From Odontocerum albicorne (Eukaryota; Arthropoda; Insecta; Trichoptera; Odontoceridae): DNA of 64,000 nucleotides. The notes beneath the pieces are model-generated. The model was given only the letters and a program-made list of their open reading frames with translations. It searched no databases and had not been told where the DNA came from. Of this stretch, positions 22,571-33,494 are shown piece by piece. Position numbers and translations under genes: made by a program. Location: contig OX463841.1 of the NCBI GenBank assembly GCA_949825065.1, forward strand, positions 16,073,064 through 16,137,063, written 5' to 3'. Numbering within the stretch: position 1 is the stretch's first letter; every line of letters starts with the position of its first letter.

Positions 22571-22847
22571 TGACTTGAAAAAGTGTTTATTCTAAAGAAG
22601 AAATATAAGCCATAATTATCTTTATATATTCTCTTCACACAAGGGTAAAACCTGACCGTCACACGAGATGGGCCCAAACCTATTGATATCATCTGGTTTA
22701 ACTTGATTCTTGTGAATCATCTGAAACTTATATTAATGTATGTTTTAACTTGTTGCTTTGTTTTTGCTATTAATTAATGAGATTTTTATTAACTTAATAC
22801 TAGGTGGAAAAAATTGTTGTGTTATTCATATTAAGGGAGTAAGAACA

Positions 22848-22912
22848 GGGCGGGGTTCAAACCGCAAACTTTCTGCACAAAAATTCAGCGCGTTACCGCG
22901 GGCCTATATATA
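22848..22912 (-). mobile_element. tRNA-like SINE head or tRNA pseudogene
   Basis: The minus strand has GCGGTAACGCGC (box A-like) and GCGGTTTGAACCCCGCC (box B). It is not a complete cloverleaf and has no recognised tail. Confidence 0.4.
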
Positions 22913-22929
22913 CACCTTATTGCAACACA

Positions 22930-23460
22930 TAGGTGATATATTTAAAGTCAGCGATCAAATCCGTATTCTGTGATGATAATCTAAACTTGAAACTTCGACA
23001 ACGGTTAGTCAAATACTACGTTTGGTCAGTGTTATTGCATGGAGTAGAATCATGGACCCTCAAAGCTGGTAGTATGAACCGACTGGAAGCATTTGAAATG
23101 TGGATGCATCGGAGAAGGCTACGGATACCCTGGACGGATATGGTCAGCAGCACAAGGGTTCTTCAAAGAGCCAAAGTTGATAGAGAGTTGCTGAGTAATA
23201 TTAAAATCCGAAAAGTGTCCTATTTGGGTCATATACTTAGAGGAGCAAAGTACAAATTACTGCACCTGATCATCCAAGGCAAAATAGAAGGCCGAAGAGG
23301 TGTTGGCAGGAGGCAAATCTGACTCTGATATAAACAAGATTGGACTGGCTATGGCATAAGGGGCGTTGGAGATCTTTTTAGGGCTGCCGGGGACAAAGAT
23401 GTCTACTCTCAGGTGATATTCAACGTTGGGGGGACCTGACATGACACGGGGAAGAAGAAG
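22930..23460 (+). mobile_element. RTE-1 LINE, C-terminal region
   Basis: The frame 22933-23322 reads LNLKLRQRLVKYYVWSVLLH, GVESWTL, MNRLEAFEMWMHRRRLRIPW, then RKVSYLGHILRG and IIQGKIEGRRGVGRRQI, typical of the domain following the RT in RTE-clade LINEs. The remainder after a frameshift encodes the DWTGIRGVGDLFRAAGDK-type end, and the element stops in a GAAGAAGAAG tail. A twin-primed copy lies at 53530-54046, and its tail reappears in SINE-2. 5'-truncated. Confidence 0.85.
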
Positions 23461-23461
23461 A

Positions 23462-23880
23462 ATGTCAAACCCTTTGATTTTTTCTGTAGATGGAATGGAA
23501 TATACGATTGTATAATATTCGATAAGAAATACAGTAGAAAAGACGTAATTGAAAACCAAATATTTTGCAAGAAAATCTATAACAGGATGTATAAGAAAAT
23601 GTTGTTGAAATACAAATGTAGATAAACTGTACCTATCTAAATACTCGGAAACTCAGATTGAAACAGAAAAATTAGATAACGCAGTTAACTCATAGTAAAT
23701 AAACGCAGTTTGATAACGCCCAAATATATCTTAAAGAAAAGCAAATATCACTAAAAATATAAACTGTCATGCCACTTTTATGGACAAAAAACATTAAAAA
23801 ATCTATTATTTATAGTTAAGGTATTAACATTTCTATACCAGAATGGGAAAACTCCAATACAGCAGAATTCTATAGCTGAA
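23462..23880. other. No recognisable feature
   Basis: AT-rich. It may include the decayed 5' part of the RTE-2 element that follows, but I cannot align it. Confidence 0.35.
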
Positions 23881-23889
23881 TGGGACAAG

Positions 23890-25457
23890 ATTTATATAGC
23901 AGAATGAGAAAAATATTTTAGAGACCTGTTTAACAACACATCTCCACCAGCAACTCCAGATATGATAATTAACGAACCCACAACATTGGGGAAAGTGAAA
24001 TTAGACAAGGAATGAAAAGACTCAAAAATTGAAAAGCTCCTGGAAGTGATAATATACCAAACGAACTTATAAAATATGGCGGCGAATAACTAGCGAAAAG
24101 TCTCCACAAACTTTACAACTTGATCCTTGAAACTACAACAATACCAGATGAATGGAGGGCCAGTATAACGATTCCCATCTTCAAAAAAGGACAAAACTTT
24201 AATCACGGTAACTATAGAGGAATATCTCTTTTAAACGCATTTCTCAAGCTCTTTACCAACATCCTAAGAGTAAAATTAGAACAACAAATTGAAAATAGAG
24301 ATGAACAACAAGGATTCCGAAGAAACAGATCTGCTACAGATGCTATATTCATACTGCGGGAAATTAAAGAAAAGTCTTTGGAATACAACAAGACTGCTTA
24401 CCTTGCTTTTATCGATCTGACCAAGGTCTTTGATAGAATCCAACTGGAAGATGTAATAAGCATTTTGCTCGAAAGGAACATGTCATCCTCCATCACCAAA
24501 ACCATTAGAGACATAAACCTAAATAGCTCCACAAGAATTCGCGTAGACGGAGAACTCTCTAATGACGTTCCAACACCAACCGGAGTAAGACAAGGATATA
24601 GTTTAAACCCATTTATCTTTAACTTGATTATGGATAAAATTATAGGAGAAGTTGCCGACCTTAACCTGGGATACAAGATGGGTGACAATATGCTAAACAT
24701 CATATACTATGCTACCGATGCCACCATCATAGTCGAATTAGAGGAAGAACTGCAACAAATGCTACATCGATTCCACACTGTTTCCAAAAAAATACAACAT
24801 GTCTATCTCCATCAGCAAGACTAAATGCATGACTAGCTAGAGAGCAAGTTGGATGCAGTGTGGCGATCAACGACACACCAATTGAACAAGTTACAAAATT
24901 TAAATACTTGGGTGCTAGCATAATGTGCAATAATGACCTCTATGACGAAGTGCTTAAACAATCACAAAAGGCCGCAGCTATTTCCGGGTGTTTAAAGAAC
25001 ACTATCTGGAAAAACAAGTATATAAACATCTAAAGCAAGGTGAGGATACACAAGACCTGTGTCCGCCTCATATTGACATACAGCATAGAGTCCAGAGCCG
25101 ACACTGTCAGAACCAAAAATCTCCTTCGACCCAGCGAAATGAAGATACTCAGGAGTATCGCTGGTAAAACCCTTAGTGATAAAGTACGAAACACAGAAAT
25201 CCGAAGGATGTGCGAAGTTGAAGATATTGTCAGATAGGGACGACAGAGAAGAAGGTTCTGGAACGAACATGTATCCAGAATGGCGGAACCAAGAGCCGTA
25301 AGAATGTCCTGGGACAATATCCCCCAAGCAATGAGACCTTCAGGACGACCTCCCAAAAGATGGAAATACAGCTGGCAGTCGACGTCACAAGAGGGAAACG
25401 ATGATGTAGGACCATAACAGGCCAACAGGCCTAAAGGAAGAGGAAGAAGAAGAAGTA
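23890..25457 (+). mobile_element. RTE-2 LINE with reverse transcriptase domain
   Basis: Best-preserved reverse transcriptase in the window. An upstream frame shows RLKN.KAPGSDNIPNELIKY; the main frame 24120-24824 contains GNYRGISLLNAFLKL, QQGFRRNRSATDAIF, TAYLAFIDLTKVFDRI and PTPTGVRQGYSLNPFIFNLI. The catalytic YADD is changed to YATD (IIYYATDATIIVE). An extra base in an A run near 24790 shifts the frame; the sequence goes on as MSISISKTKCM, FKYLGASI and, at 25040-25237, LTYSIESRADT and LRPSEMKILRSIAGKT. It ends in a GAAGAAGAAG tail abutting a PLE-1 copy. Clearly an RTE-like non-LTR element, dead through the active-site change and frameshifts. Confidence 0.9.
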
Positions 25458-25612
25458 TTAACATTGTGGAGGTTTAAAGACATTATAATTGTTCTATCAA
25501 ACACTGTTTAGTCCACTTTATGTTACGGTATAACCCTACCAGTTTCAAGGTTTTCACTTCATCATCAGGGAAGCACAAATAAGACTCCCCTGATGATGTG
25601 ATGGAACCCTTT
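25458..25612 (-). mobile_element. PLE-1 3' end with minute inverted partner
   Basis: The minus arm (25458-25592) carries the tail from TTAACATTGTGGAGG through CAAACACTGTTTAGTCCAC to CTTCATCATCAGGGAAGCAC. A plus-oriented scrap CTCCCCTGATGATGTGATGG (25587-25609) follows at once, giving a lopsided hairpin. It starts exactly where the RTE-2 tail ends. Confidence 0.7.
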
Positions 25613-26160
25613 CGAACAAATCTTTTGAAAAATATCTAGCACCAACGAGAATCAAATCCAAAATTCTTGAATTGGAAGGCAGACATTATTATCAAATTGT
25701 TTACTTTATTTTGCTTTGTAAATTCTATAATCATATTTTTATCTAAGTTCATAAATCATAATTCAATATGCTTATATCGCAGCTGTGAACTGTGATCAAA
25801 TGAACTGTAATATAATATCTACCGGTTTTGCGAGTTCGTGATGAAAAATATTGAAATGTTATATTGAAATCACTTAACAATAAGTCATGCGCGATGAATA
25901 AATCATTTCTATTGTCGGTCCTGCCCAAGGAACTTATGATAGTTTAACGAGTACATAGAGACGGCAACGGCGGTCTGTTACAAAATATTAGTTGAAATCA
26001 CCACAAAACATTCATTCATAGAACAAAAACTCTCGTTATATATTAAAAGATAATATTTTTTTTATTGTACAACTCAAACGAATTTTCACTAATGATAAAT
26101 GTAATATACTTTCAAGTTTTTGGAGCAAGCTGAAGAATTTTGATGTATGGGTAGCATTAT
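25613..26160. other. No recognisable feature
   Basis: AT-rich with no detectable element. Confidence 0.4.
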
Positions 26161-26164
26161 TATT

Positions 26165-26775
26165 TATTTAACACTTTTATTGTAAATAAAATCTGTTGGG
26201 ATTATTGCCAGGCGGCAATCTCTTCCAACCAACCACACAAAAGTAAATGAAGCAAGTTACGTGGTCGCATAAATCATTCAAATGGTTATCCATCCCCACG
26301 AAATCCATAAACACATACGTGAGCATATGCCCATGAACCCCACAAAGACGGACAATCACCCGAACATGATTTTTCATATAAAGTGAGATATCATCAATCA
26401 AAAGGAAAGGAAGGGATGGTAGAGAGGAAAGGAAAAGAAAAATCAGGAATGAAACACTTTATTTTACTGACTAGAAATTAAGAGTTTTTTTCAGTCGCTT
26501 CTTAAAGCATGCCAAGAACGGAGCGAGTCTTATATTGGTTTGTAACTGATTCCAGAGTCTCACTGCATGGACAGTAAAGGACGACGTAAAAAAATGGTCA
26601 ATTTGTCATTATTACATATAATTGAAGAGACAAGAGGCATATAGAACGACATGTAGCGATAGGAAGTACAATCAATGAGGCGCTCAAATATACTTGATCG
26701 ATCGGGGGTATAAGGGCATATAACTTTGGTCATATATATTCTTTTTAAAAAAGGAGTAGGGGAAAACATTTTATT
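26165..26775 (-). mobile_element. LINE-A 3' end
   Basis: Minus strand: the end of the LINE coding region (TVHAVRLWNQ-type motif at about 26570, in a frame different from the open one), then KKRLKK, the 3' segment with an open 74-codon frame (26177-26401) including VFMDFVGMDNHLNDLCDHV and VVGWKRLPPGNNP, and the AAAAGTGTTAAATAAATAAT end. Frameshifted and 5'-truncated. Confidence 0.8.
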
Positions 26776-26880
26776 TCGATCGTCTCATTTCGGTGTGTCA
26801 TCGGATCCAGTACAGCGGTGTGACCGGTGAGTTTGCTGGTATACAACTTATCACTTACATAAATAAGAGGACAAAAGAAA

Positions 26881-27600
26881 ACTTGACGGCATACGGCATG
26901 ACACAGCATTGCCTTCTACTAGGGCCAGTAATGATGACGACCGAACCGGGCAGTATCAAAACTTGACGGCATATGGCATGACACAGCATTGCCTTCTACT
27001 AGGGCCAGTAATGATGACGACCGAACCGGGCAGTATCAAAACTTGACGGCATACGGCATGACACAGCATTGCCTTCTACTAGGGCCAGTAATGATGACGA
27101 CCGAACCGGGCAGTATCAAAACTTGACGGCATACGGCATGACACAGCATTGCCTTCTACTAGGGCCAGTAATGATGACGACCGAACCGGGCAGTATCAAA
27201 ACTTGACGGCATACGGCATGACACAGCATTGCCTTCTACTAGGGCCAGTAATGATGACGACCGAACCGGGCAGTATCAAAACTTGACGCCATACGGCATG
27301 ACACAGCATTGCCTTCTACTAGGGCCAGTAATGATGACGACCGAACCGGGCAGTATCAAAACTTGACGGCATACGGCATGACACAGCATTGCCTTCTACT
27401 AGGGCCAGTAATGATGACGACCGAACCGGGCAGTATCAAAACTTGACGCCATACGGCATGACACAGCATTGCCTTCTACTAGGGCCAGTAATGATGACGA
27501 CCGAACCGGGCAGTATCAAAACTTGACGCCATACGGCATGACACAGCATTGCCTTCTACTAGGGCCAGTAATGATGACGACCGAACCGGGCAGTATCAAA
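26881..27600. repeat. 80-bp tandem array, nine near-identical units
   Basis: Units begin at 26881, 26961, 27041, 27121, 27201, 27281, 27361, 27441 and 27521 with ACTTGACGGCATACGGCATG. Only two positions vary: C to T in unit 2 and G to C in units 6, 8 and 9. Much more GC-rich than the neighbourhood. Such uniformity means recent expansion or gene conversion. Confidence 0.97.
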
Positions 27601-27619
27601 ATCTGCTTAAATGATAAAT

Positions 27620-27872
27620 CTGCTTAAAAAATGTAAGTGGAATACATCGTAGAGAAAGATCAAGGAAAGTATGGTTGGATCTGAGTGATAATTTGAAAGA
27701 ATGAAACATAGAAACTCAGAGAAATCGTAGAAGTTGTGTAATAAGATGCATGAATGTGTTATAGAAAAATCAAAATATGTGTGTCAAGATAAGAAATTCT
27801 GGCTCTCTACCGTCTCTGCTTACACCGATAGGAAGATTGCGTGATGGTTTCATTTGAAATTTTGATGGCGAG
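27620..27872 (+). mobile_element. LINE-C 3' end
   Basis: Shares GATCAAGGAAAGTATGGTTG, AATTTGAAAGAATGAAAC and GCGTGATGGTTT with the other LINE-C copies, notably 61225-61665. It abuts the 80-bp array. Confidence 0.65.
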
Positions 27873-28174
27873 AGCTTACAGCGATTGTGTTTCCAGACCA
27901 TATTCTGTATTATCAATGGACGTAAACAACGCATCATTACTCACTGACTGAAAACTCCCAACTTAGGGTGAAAAGCCATTGAAAAAATCCCAATTTGTAT
28001 TAAAATATTATAGCCACATTGAAAAAAAAAACGGCGATTTTTTTGTCTTATGAAATCTCTCCGTTTATCGCATTAATTCCCTTTTTCCGTAATTGGATAA
28101 ATTAAAAAAAATTTAAAATCATACATTTGTTTTTTTTTTATTAAAGCCACCAATCAATATTAGATTCGCTATGT

Positions 28175-28340
28175 CATTTGTGTGTTTCAAAAAAGCGATT
28201 GAAAAAACTCTAAATTTCAAGTTAGTAATCTAACGGGTTTCATTCCCGATATCCCTTTGCTATCCAACATCGAAAATGTTCTCCTGTCTCCTTTGATTGA
28301 TGATGTATCACTTTTATTATTGTTATTTATATCTTTCATG
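28175..28340 (+). mobile_element. LINE-A 3' segment, degenerate
   Basis: AAGCGATTGAAAAAACTCTA, GGGTTTCATTCCCGAT and TTTGATTGATGAT match LINE-A's region between the coding end and the conserved 3' block. Neighbouring 27875-28174 and 28341-28614 show nothing. Confidence 0.6.
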
Positions 28341-28617
28341 AATTTTGCACAGAATAAAAATATTCTGAATATTTTTTGCGAATTCATTTAATTTATTTTT
28401 TGGGTGGTTGGATCTGATAAGCTCGGCAGATTGATATATTATACAATAGTTTTGATAAATAAAGTAATACGTTCTGGTTACTCCTTTTCATATGATACAA
28501 TTGACACTAAGTATATTTAAGTCTTCCAAAAAAAATCGACTTACCATAAGCGTTTTGCCAAAATCTTGATTGTTTTAAATTGAATTTTAAATTATAGAAA
28601 TACAAACGATTTATTTG

Positions 28618-28705
28618 TTTATTCAACACTTTATTGTTAAAACAATCTGGCGGGTTTATTGCCAGGCGACAACTCTTTCCAACCAAGCAGACAAAAGTAA
28701 TTAAT
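28618..28705 (-). mobile_element. LINE-A 3' terminus
   Basis: Minus strand reads TCTGCTTGGTTGGAAAGAGT, TGTCGCCTGGCAATAAACC and AATAAAGTGTTGAATAAACA, the end of LINE-A. Extremely 5'-truncated. Confidence 0.7.
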
Positions 28706-28744
28706 AAAGCCAGTTATTATTCATTTTCGCTTCAATCTTGTCCT

Positions 28745-28985
28745 TTCCCCCTGTTACATTTTTTGTGGTCACCTGGACCACTCCGCAGAACACATTCTGT
28801 GGTACTGCGATGAAACTCGGGTCAGTAATTTCCGAAGGGGATTCCACTTAGTCTTACATCGGTTCATCTTCGGCCCGATTGGCTACTCTGATCTAGAGGC
28901 ATCAATGCATAGTTTTATTGCATTGGAAATTTTCTGTGAAATTTTTCGCAACTTCCTAGGCTATTTGAACTCCAGGCCTTAAGCC
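28745..28985 (+). mobile_element. LINE C-terminal zinc-knuckle fragment (R1/I-like)
   Basis: An uninterrupted translation reads IFCGHLDHSAEHILWYCDE, then VSNFRRGFHLVLHRFIFGPI. A C..H.x3.EH..x.C pattern before a short helical end is typical of the C-terminus of R1/I/Jockey-group LINEs. No RT remains. Confidence 0.5.
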
Positions 28986-28989
28986 ACTT

Positions 28990-29213
28990 TACACGAAAAA
29001 AAAATCTACCCATCGAGCAAATTATACAAAAATGTACCTGTAATAAAATCACTTTGGAATGAAGTTGCACAGAAAGTAAATAAAGATGGTAAGTTATAAT
29101 AAAATTGGTTAGTTTTGAGAGTGACATTGTGTGTTGACTCAACCTAGTATATGAGTCACGTAAAACCTAGCTTAGCATCTAACGAAGCACTTTGGTGTGG
29201 CCTCGGCCTAAAG
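28990..29213 (+). mobile_element. MITE-1 copy, truncated
   Basis: Shares CATCGAGCAAATTATACAAA, TGAGTCACGTA and CTTTGGTGTGGCCTCGGCC with 17674-18158; the left half is missing. Confidence 0.75.
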
Positions 29214-29214
29214 G

Positions 29215-29522
29215 GTGACGTAAAAAGAGAAGAACGATGTACTGGGAAGACCAATAAACATTCTGAGATTGAGCGTAGCGCAATTCCATGATCGTTAAGA
29301 CGCTAAGAATTTTCAGCAATATAAGATTTATCGATGGTTTCGGTTTTAACTTTGTTAAACTCCATATTAGAACATTTATCAATAAATTACTTCCTCATTC
29401 CACTAATTGCATGAAACCCACGTCAAGTGTTTCTACTTCGTATCATTTCGCCTGACGAGAGCCTTCGTATTAAAAGTAAAAATACGTGTCAAAAGGATGA
29501 TTGTAATTTATTATATTATTTA
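29215..29522. other. No recognisable feature
   Basis: AT-rich; no element seen. Confidence 0.4.
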
Positions 29523-29524
29523 TA

Positions 29525-30310
29525 CTTAAGGCATTAACGTTGTGGAGGTTTAAAGGCATTGTAATTTGTTTTATCAAACACTGTTTATTCCACATTTATT
29601 CACCCTACCGGTTTCAAGGCTTTCACCTCACCATCAGGGTAGCACAAACGAGACTCTTAAATTATTGCATTTCAATGTCTTTCAGAGTCTTGTTTGTGCT
29701 CCCTTGATGATGATGTGAAATGTTATGTCAGAATTCGGGAGTTTGATGGTGATGATGGAAAATAGCTACTTTCTTCAGCATTTTATTAGATGACGATTAC
29801 AATGATTACATGTTAGTATATCACGGAGATAATTTCAATGGTTAAAGTGCTATAGTGATCTCGTTTCGCCCATAAAAATGTATGTTACTAATTTAGGTCT
29901 TATGGACCCTTAATATACACATTTTGGTGAAAGGGATGTCTTCATCTCTTTCCAATTGAGAGTGTAGGAGCAGCAGCAAAGGGTAAATGTGGTCAGATAA
30001 CAACATATATTTAGTTTAAGATAAATATACGGAAACTACTTTTCTAGCGCTTCACTAATCTGCGGGGTAAGGGATAAGAAGCGATTCCAGTAATAAATGA
30101 AGACAATGATAAGATATTCAGTATAAAGAAATGTTTACTAATTAATATGCATCCTGGTGATAGGTGACATGTAACCCTTAAGTTCACTTTATGGAGGGAA
30201 CATTAATATAACATATGTGTCCATCACATAACAGAAAGCCTTGAAACCGGTAGGGTTGTAACGTTACAAAAAGTGGAATAAACAGTGTTTGATAAAACAA
30301 ATTACAATGA
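29525..30310. mobile_element. PLE-1 hairpin copy, split by a solo LTR
   Basis: The minus arm is 29525-29655 (TTAAGGCATTAACGTTGTGG to the CATCAGGGTAGCAC block). The plus arm begins at 29687 with GTCTTGTTTGTGCTCCC, is interrupted after ..ATGATGTGAAA at 29720 and resumes at 30234 with GAAAGCCTTGAAACCGGTAG, running to 30310. Removing the insert and one 4-bp repeat restores the usual PLE-1 order, so the LTR is younger than the PLE copy. Confidence 0.85.
29721..30233. mobile_element. Solo LTR of an LTR retrotransposon
   Basis: A 513-bp insert that starts TGTTATGT and ends ACATAACA, i.e. TG...CA inside perfect 8-bp inverted ends, and is flanked by a GAAA duplication (29717-29720 and 30234-30237). 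It sits inside a PLE-1 copy whose uninterrupted sequence is known from other copies. No internal gag/pol is present. A 4-bp duplication fits Gypsy-type elements; strand and family are not determined. Confidence 0.85.
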
Positions 30311-30410
30311 TTGTAATAAATGGAATAACAAAAATTTTTTAAACTAATTATTCAAATACTCGTATAAACGATTTTATACGAGTAAAAATATGTTATATAA
30401 TTAGGTTTTA

Positions 30411-30969
30411 ACATAAGTTGCGTCCGTTTTTTTCTAATTTAAAAATGAGCACCAAAAGTAAAACAAAATGGTAACGGTTATACGTCATTCAAAAGAAAAT
30501 GTTCTGTTCTATAAGATATTGTGTTTGCTTTTACGTTACATATATTATTTTATTTGATTACAAGCCTTCAAAATGGAATGTCAAGTAGACGAAAGTGAGC
30601 ATTTTCGACACCTCCTTCTATTCGCGTTCAATCGAGGAAATAAAGCTGCCAAAACTGCTCGCGATATTTGCAAAATGTACGGTGAATATACTATGAATGA
30701 AAAGACAGCTCGTCGATGGTTTTTGCGTTTCAAAAACGGTAATTTCGACCTGAAAGACATGGAGCGTTCCGGACGACCAGTGGACTTCGATGAGGACCGC
30801 TTAAACCATATTATTCATGAAGATTCCCTTCAAATCACCGTCGAATTGGCTGAGCAGATGAATTGTAATCACATGACTGTATACCACTATCTTAAATCAA
30901 TGGGAAAAGTTTACTTAATTACTTTTGGTGCTCATTTTTAAAATGGAAAAAAACGGACACAACTTATGT
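30411..30969 (+). mobile_element. Mini-mariner keeping only the DNA-binding domain
   Basis: Terminal repeats ACATAAGTTGCGTCCGTTTT and (inverted) ACATAAGTTGTGTCCGTTTT differ at one position and are flanked by TA on both sides. The open frame 30573-30941 (122 codons) starts MECQVDESEHFRHLLLFAFN and contains DICKMYGEYTMNEKTARRWF, SGRPVDFDEDRLNHIIHED and VELAEQMNCNHMTVYHYLKS: both helix-turn-helix motifs of a mariner transposase (SETMAR/Hsmar1-like). The frame ends LITFGAHF next to the right terminus, so the whole DDD catalytic domain is deleted. The intact frame means it could still encode a terminal-repeat-binding peptide. Confidence 0.9.
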
Positions 30970-30971
30970 TA

Positions 30972-31910
30972 ACACCCAATACCATAAATTATTATTCGTT
31001 ATTTAAACTGACCATTTGGATCCAGTTAACCTCTTTGGGAAACTCCGCCATTCACCTCTGTAAATATTTAATAAAGGCAGGCGCATTCTCCGTGAGACAT
31101 TTCGTCTAAAATTAGGCACGGGTTCGACATCTGGTTTGTGTAATCCAATATGCAGTGAAGCTTTTCATGTTGGTTTGGACTCATATTCTTGAAATATAAA
31201 TATTTTTATGAGTGTGTTCCTGTGAAGATTCAAAAAGTTCTTAAAGTATTTTCGGATGCGTTTTATTACACATTGTGTTTTAACTTCATTACATAAAATA
31301 CTCGTAGTTTAATTACAGATATACTATCACCCGATTTTTTTGCTTAACCCTTCCTGTCCTGTGATATGTAACTAGTACACATTGCTTCTAAAAACTTTAA
31401 TATCTCTATAAATATAATAAATACTGGGTTCAAATTTTAGGTATTCCTCCGTAATACATTTACGCATTGAATGAAACAATAATATTAATAATAATTAGCA
31501 CTTATCGGTCACATCAGAAATATTTTGTGAAAATCGGGAATAAATTCACCAATACAATCAAACGTGTGCCAGTGTGTGACGTAGGTATATTCATACTTCG
31601 GTATATGGGAACGCAAGAAATATAATCCCAGTTCGCTTGCTTCTCTCGCTTAGTAGCTAGCGGGCTTTCGTTCGAGGTGGTCGCTTCGCCCGTTTTGTGA
31701 GCGTCGTCCGATATTTTATTTCATGTTTTCAGCAATTAAATTTCAATTATTATCACTTTTGACTTCAAATTTAATTAATTTAAGCGATTGGCTATGAATA
31801 TTCTTATTTTTTCGATTTTAAATCGCTCATTTTTACATGAAATTGAATACACATCACCGATAGGGGCGATTTTTTAGCACAGGAAAAATATTGCGTAATA
31901 AATATATATA
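30972..31910. other. AT-rich DNA with a GC-rich patch at 31610-31705
   Basis: The patch holds several CpG and TCGCTT-type motifs (GTTCGCTTGCTTCTCTCGCT and CGCTTCGCCCGTTTTGTGAG). It could be a promoter or 5' UTR of an unseen transcript, but no open frame follows. The rest shows nothing. Confidence 0.3.
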
Positions 31911-31914
31911 ACTT

Positions 31915-32250
31915 TAAAGGAATAGGAATAGGAAAGAAGTGGCTGCATCCATTAGCTTAGGTACTTTCCCGCATCTGCACATGTTTAAAAAAACTAATTT
32001 TGTAATAAAACCGCTGAACTTACCAAGAGAAGTTAAACTACGAGTACAAAGAAACTATTGTAGAGTTTCCGTTATGTAATAGTAAGAAATTCAGCATTTG
32101 ACGTAGTGTTCATATACTATCAAAAAAATTAATAAAATATCCCAAAAAGATGATTTCTAAAATTGCACACACTACCTAGATCTCGGGTACGTAACACATT
32201 CGGCTTTAGGTGGAGTGTAGTGTTCATTAAAACTGAGTTGAGCTTGAAAA
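31915..32250 (+). repeat. Dispersed repeat family X, copy 3
   Basis: AATAGGAAAGAAGTGGCTGC, CTACGAGTACAAAGAAAC and, after a gap, TAACACATTCGGCTTTAGGT (about 32190-32215) match the family. 32260-32800 shows nothing further. Confidence 0.6.
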
Positions 32251-32877
32251 AGTGCTAAAACGACGAAAAAACTTATTTATTTCGATAATGAAGCTATTCT
32301 TAAAGAAAATATTAGATTATGACTGATACTACATAATATGTTTCTGAAAACCGTCAATAATTGAAAATTAATTTGTCCATGAGTGTTCTTGCACGTGTTG
32401 CATGCCAATTCAAATTATAAACCAATTATGAAACATTTTAATAGAATTAAATACCAATACGTAAACAAAATCACAAAATAATTGCGGCGAGTTTATCTTA
32501 ACAGTACTTGAATAAGGTCACTAATATCTTATTAATCCACCGATGATTACATAAACTTATATTAAACTTATATTAAACTTATATTTTGGACGTCTTCGTA
32601 AATATGTTTGTGAATGTAAATGTCTTAATTGGGAGTAGTCGATAACAGTTTATTTTTCGTCATTTTAACTTAAATTTGTTATTACAACAACAACTATATT
32701 ATTATTGCGCAATAATTAATTTATTGACAATCTTTATTTTCAAAATACGCTTTTTTTCTCAAGTAATATTTTAATTTGATTGATTTCTGCCTCAAAGTAT
32801 AAAGGTGTGGGTAGCGTGTGCAGCTTTAGGAAGACAACACTTTTTGGGAAGCCTTTTCAAAATGTATGATTAATATA

Positions 32878-33088
32878 TTGTATTACACTTTCGTTGAATA
32901 CAGTACAACCTGATGGGCTAATTGCTATGTGGTAATCTCTTCTAACCAACTAGAAAGATGTTAAAGTAACCTTAAGTGAAAACAAGCCTGGAATTATTTA
33001 AAAAAAATCTGGGTTCCAGCGGGATTTGAACCTACAATTTTGAGATTAGGAGACAGGTGTTTTACCAACTAGACCACGGAGATCGTCT
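32878..33088 (-). mobile_element. SINE-1, full length
   Basis: Minus strand: ATCTCCGTGGTCTAGTTGGT (box A), box B GGTTCAAATCCCGC, body, and LINE-A-like tail with TTGGTTAGAAGAGATTACC and CAACGAAAGTGTAATACAAT. Confidence 0.85.
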
Positions 33089-33137
33089 TATATATAAATA
33101 CTACACACTTACACAATACTCCACCTAGAGTCAAATT

Positions 33138-33290
33138 ATGTTATTGTAATTTGTTTTATAAAACATTGTTTATTTATAACCCTACCCTTTTCAAAGCTTT
33201 CACTTCATCATCAGGGGAAAGCCTTGAAACCGGTAGGGTTACCATTACAAAAAGTGGAATTTACAAAATTACAATGTCTTTAAACTTAAA
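33138..33290. mobile_element. PLE-1 mini-palindrome
   Basis: Minus arm 33138-33213 and plus arm 33214-33285 meet at CATCAGGGGAAAGCC. Both arms carry the GAAACCGGTAGGG region (the minus one decayed) and the start of the AAACAAATTACAATG end. It is one of the shortest hairpin copies. Confidence 0.75.
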
Positions 33291-33299
33291 TAATATATC

Positions 33300-33470
33300 A
33301 AATATGTTACTTTCGCAAATCGGAAGATCTACGAAAGATTTTTGTAGTTCATTTTCCTAAATAAGCTTTCTGCTATTTTCTGACCAAATATATATTTCTA
33401 AACATATGCTGAATTCCCTAATCTAATGGCCGCAGCTATCACCTTCCTATCCTAAGCCTCAACTTTTATT
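33300..33470 (-). repeat. Dispersed repeat family X, copy 4
   Basis: Plus-strand TGGCCGCAGCTATCACCTTC and TTTTTGTAGTTCATTTTCC match the complement of the family consensus. Confidence 0.55.
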
Positions 33471-33494
33471 TTTGTTATATTTTTATTCCGTCTA

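Noticed and set aside
24398..25464. Minus-strand open frames of 100-144 codons
   Set aside because: They mirror the RTE-2 coding sequence on the opposite strand.
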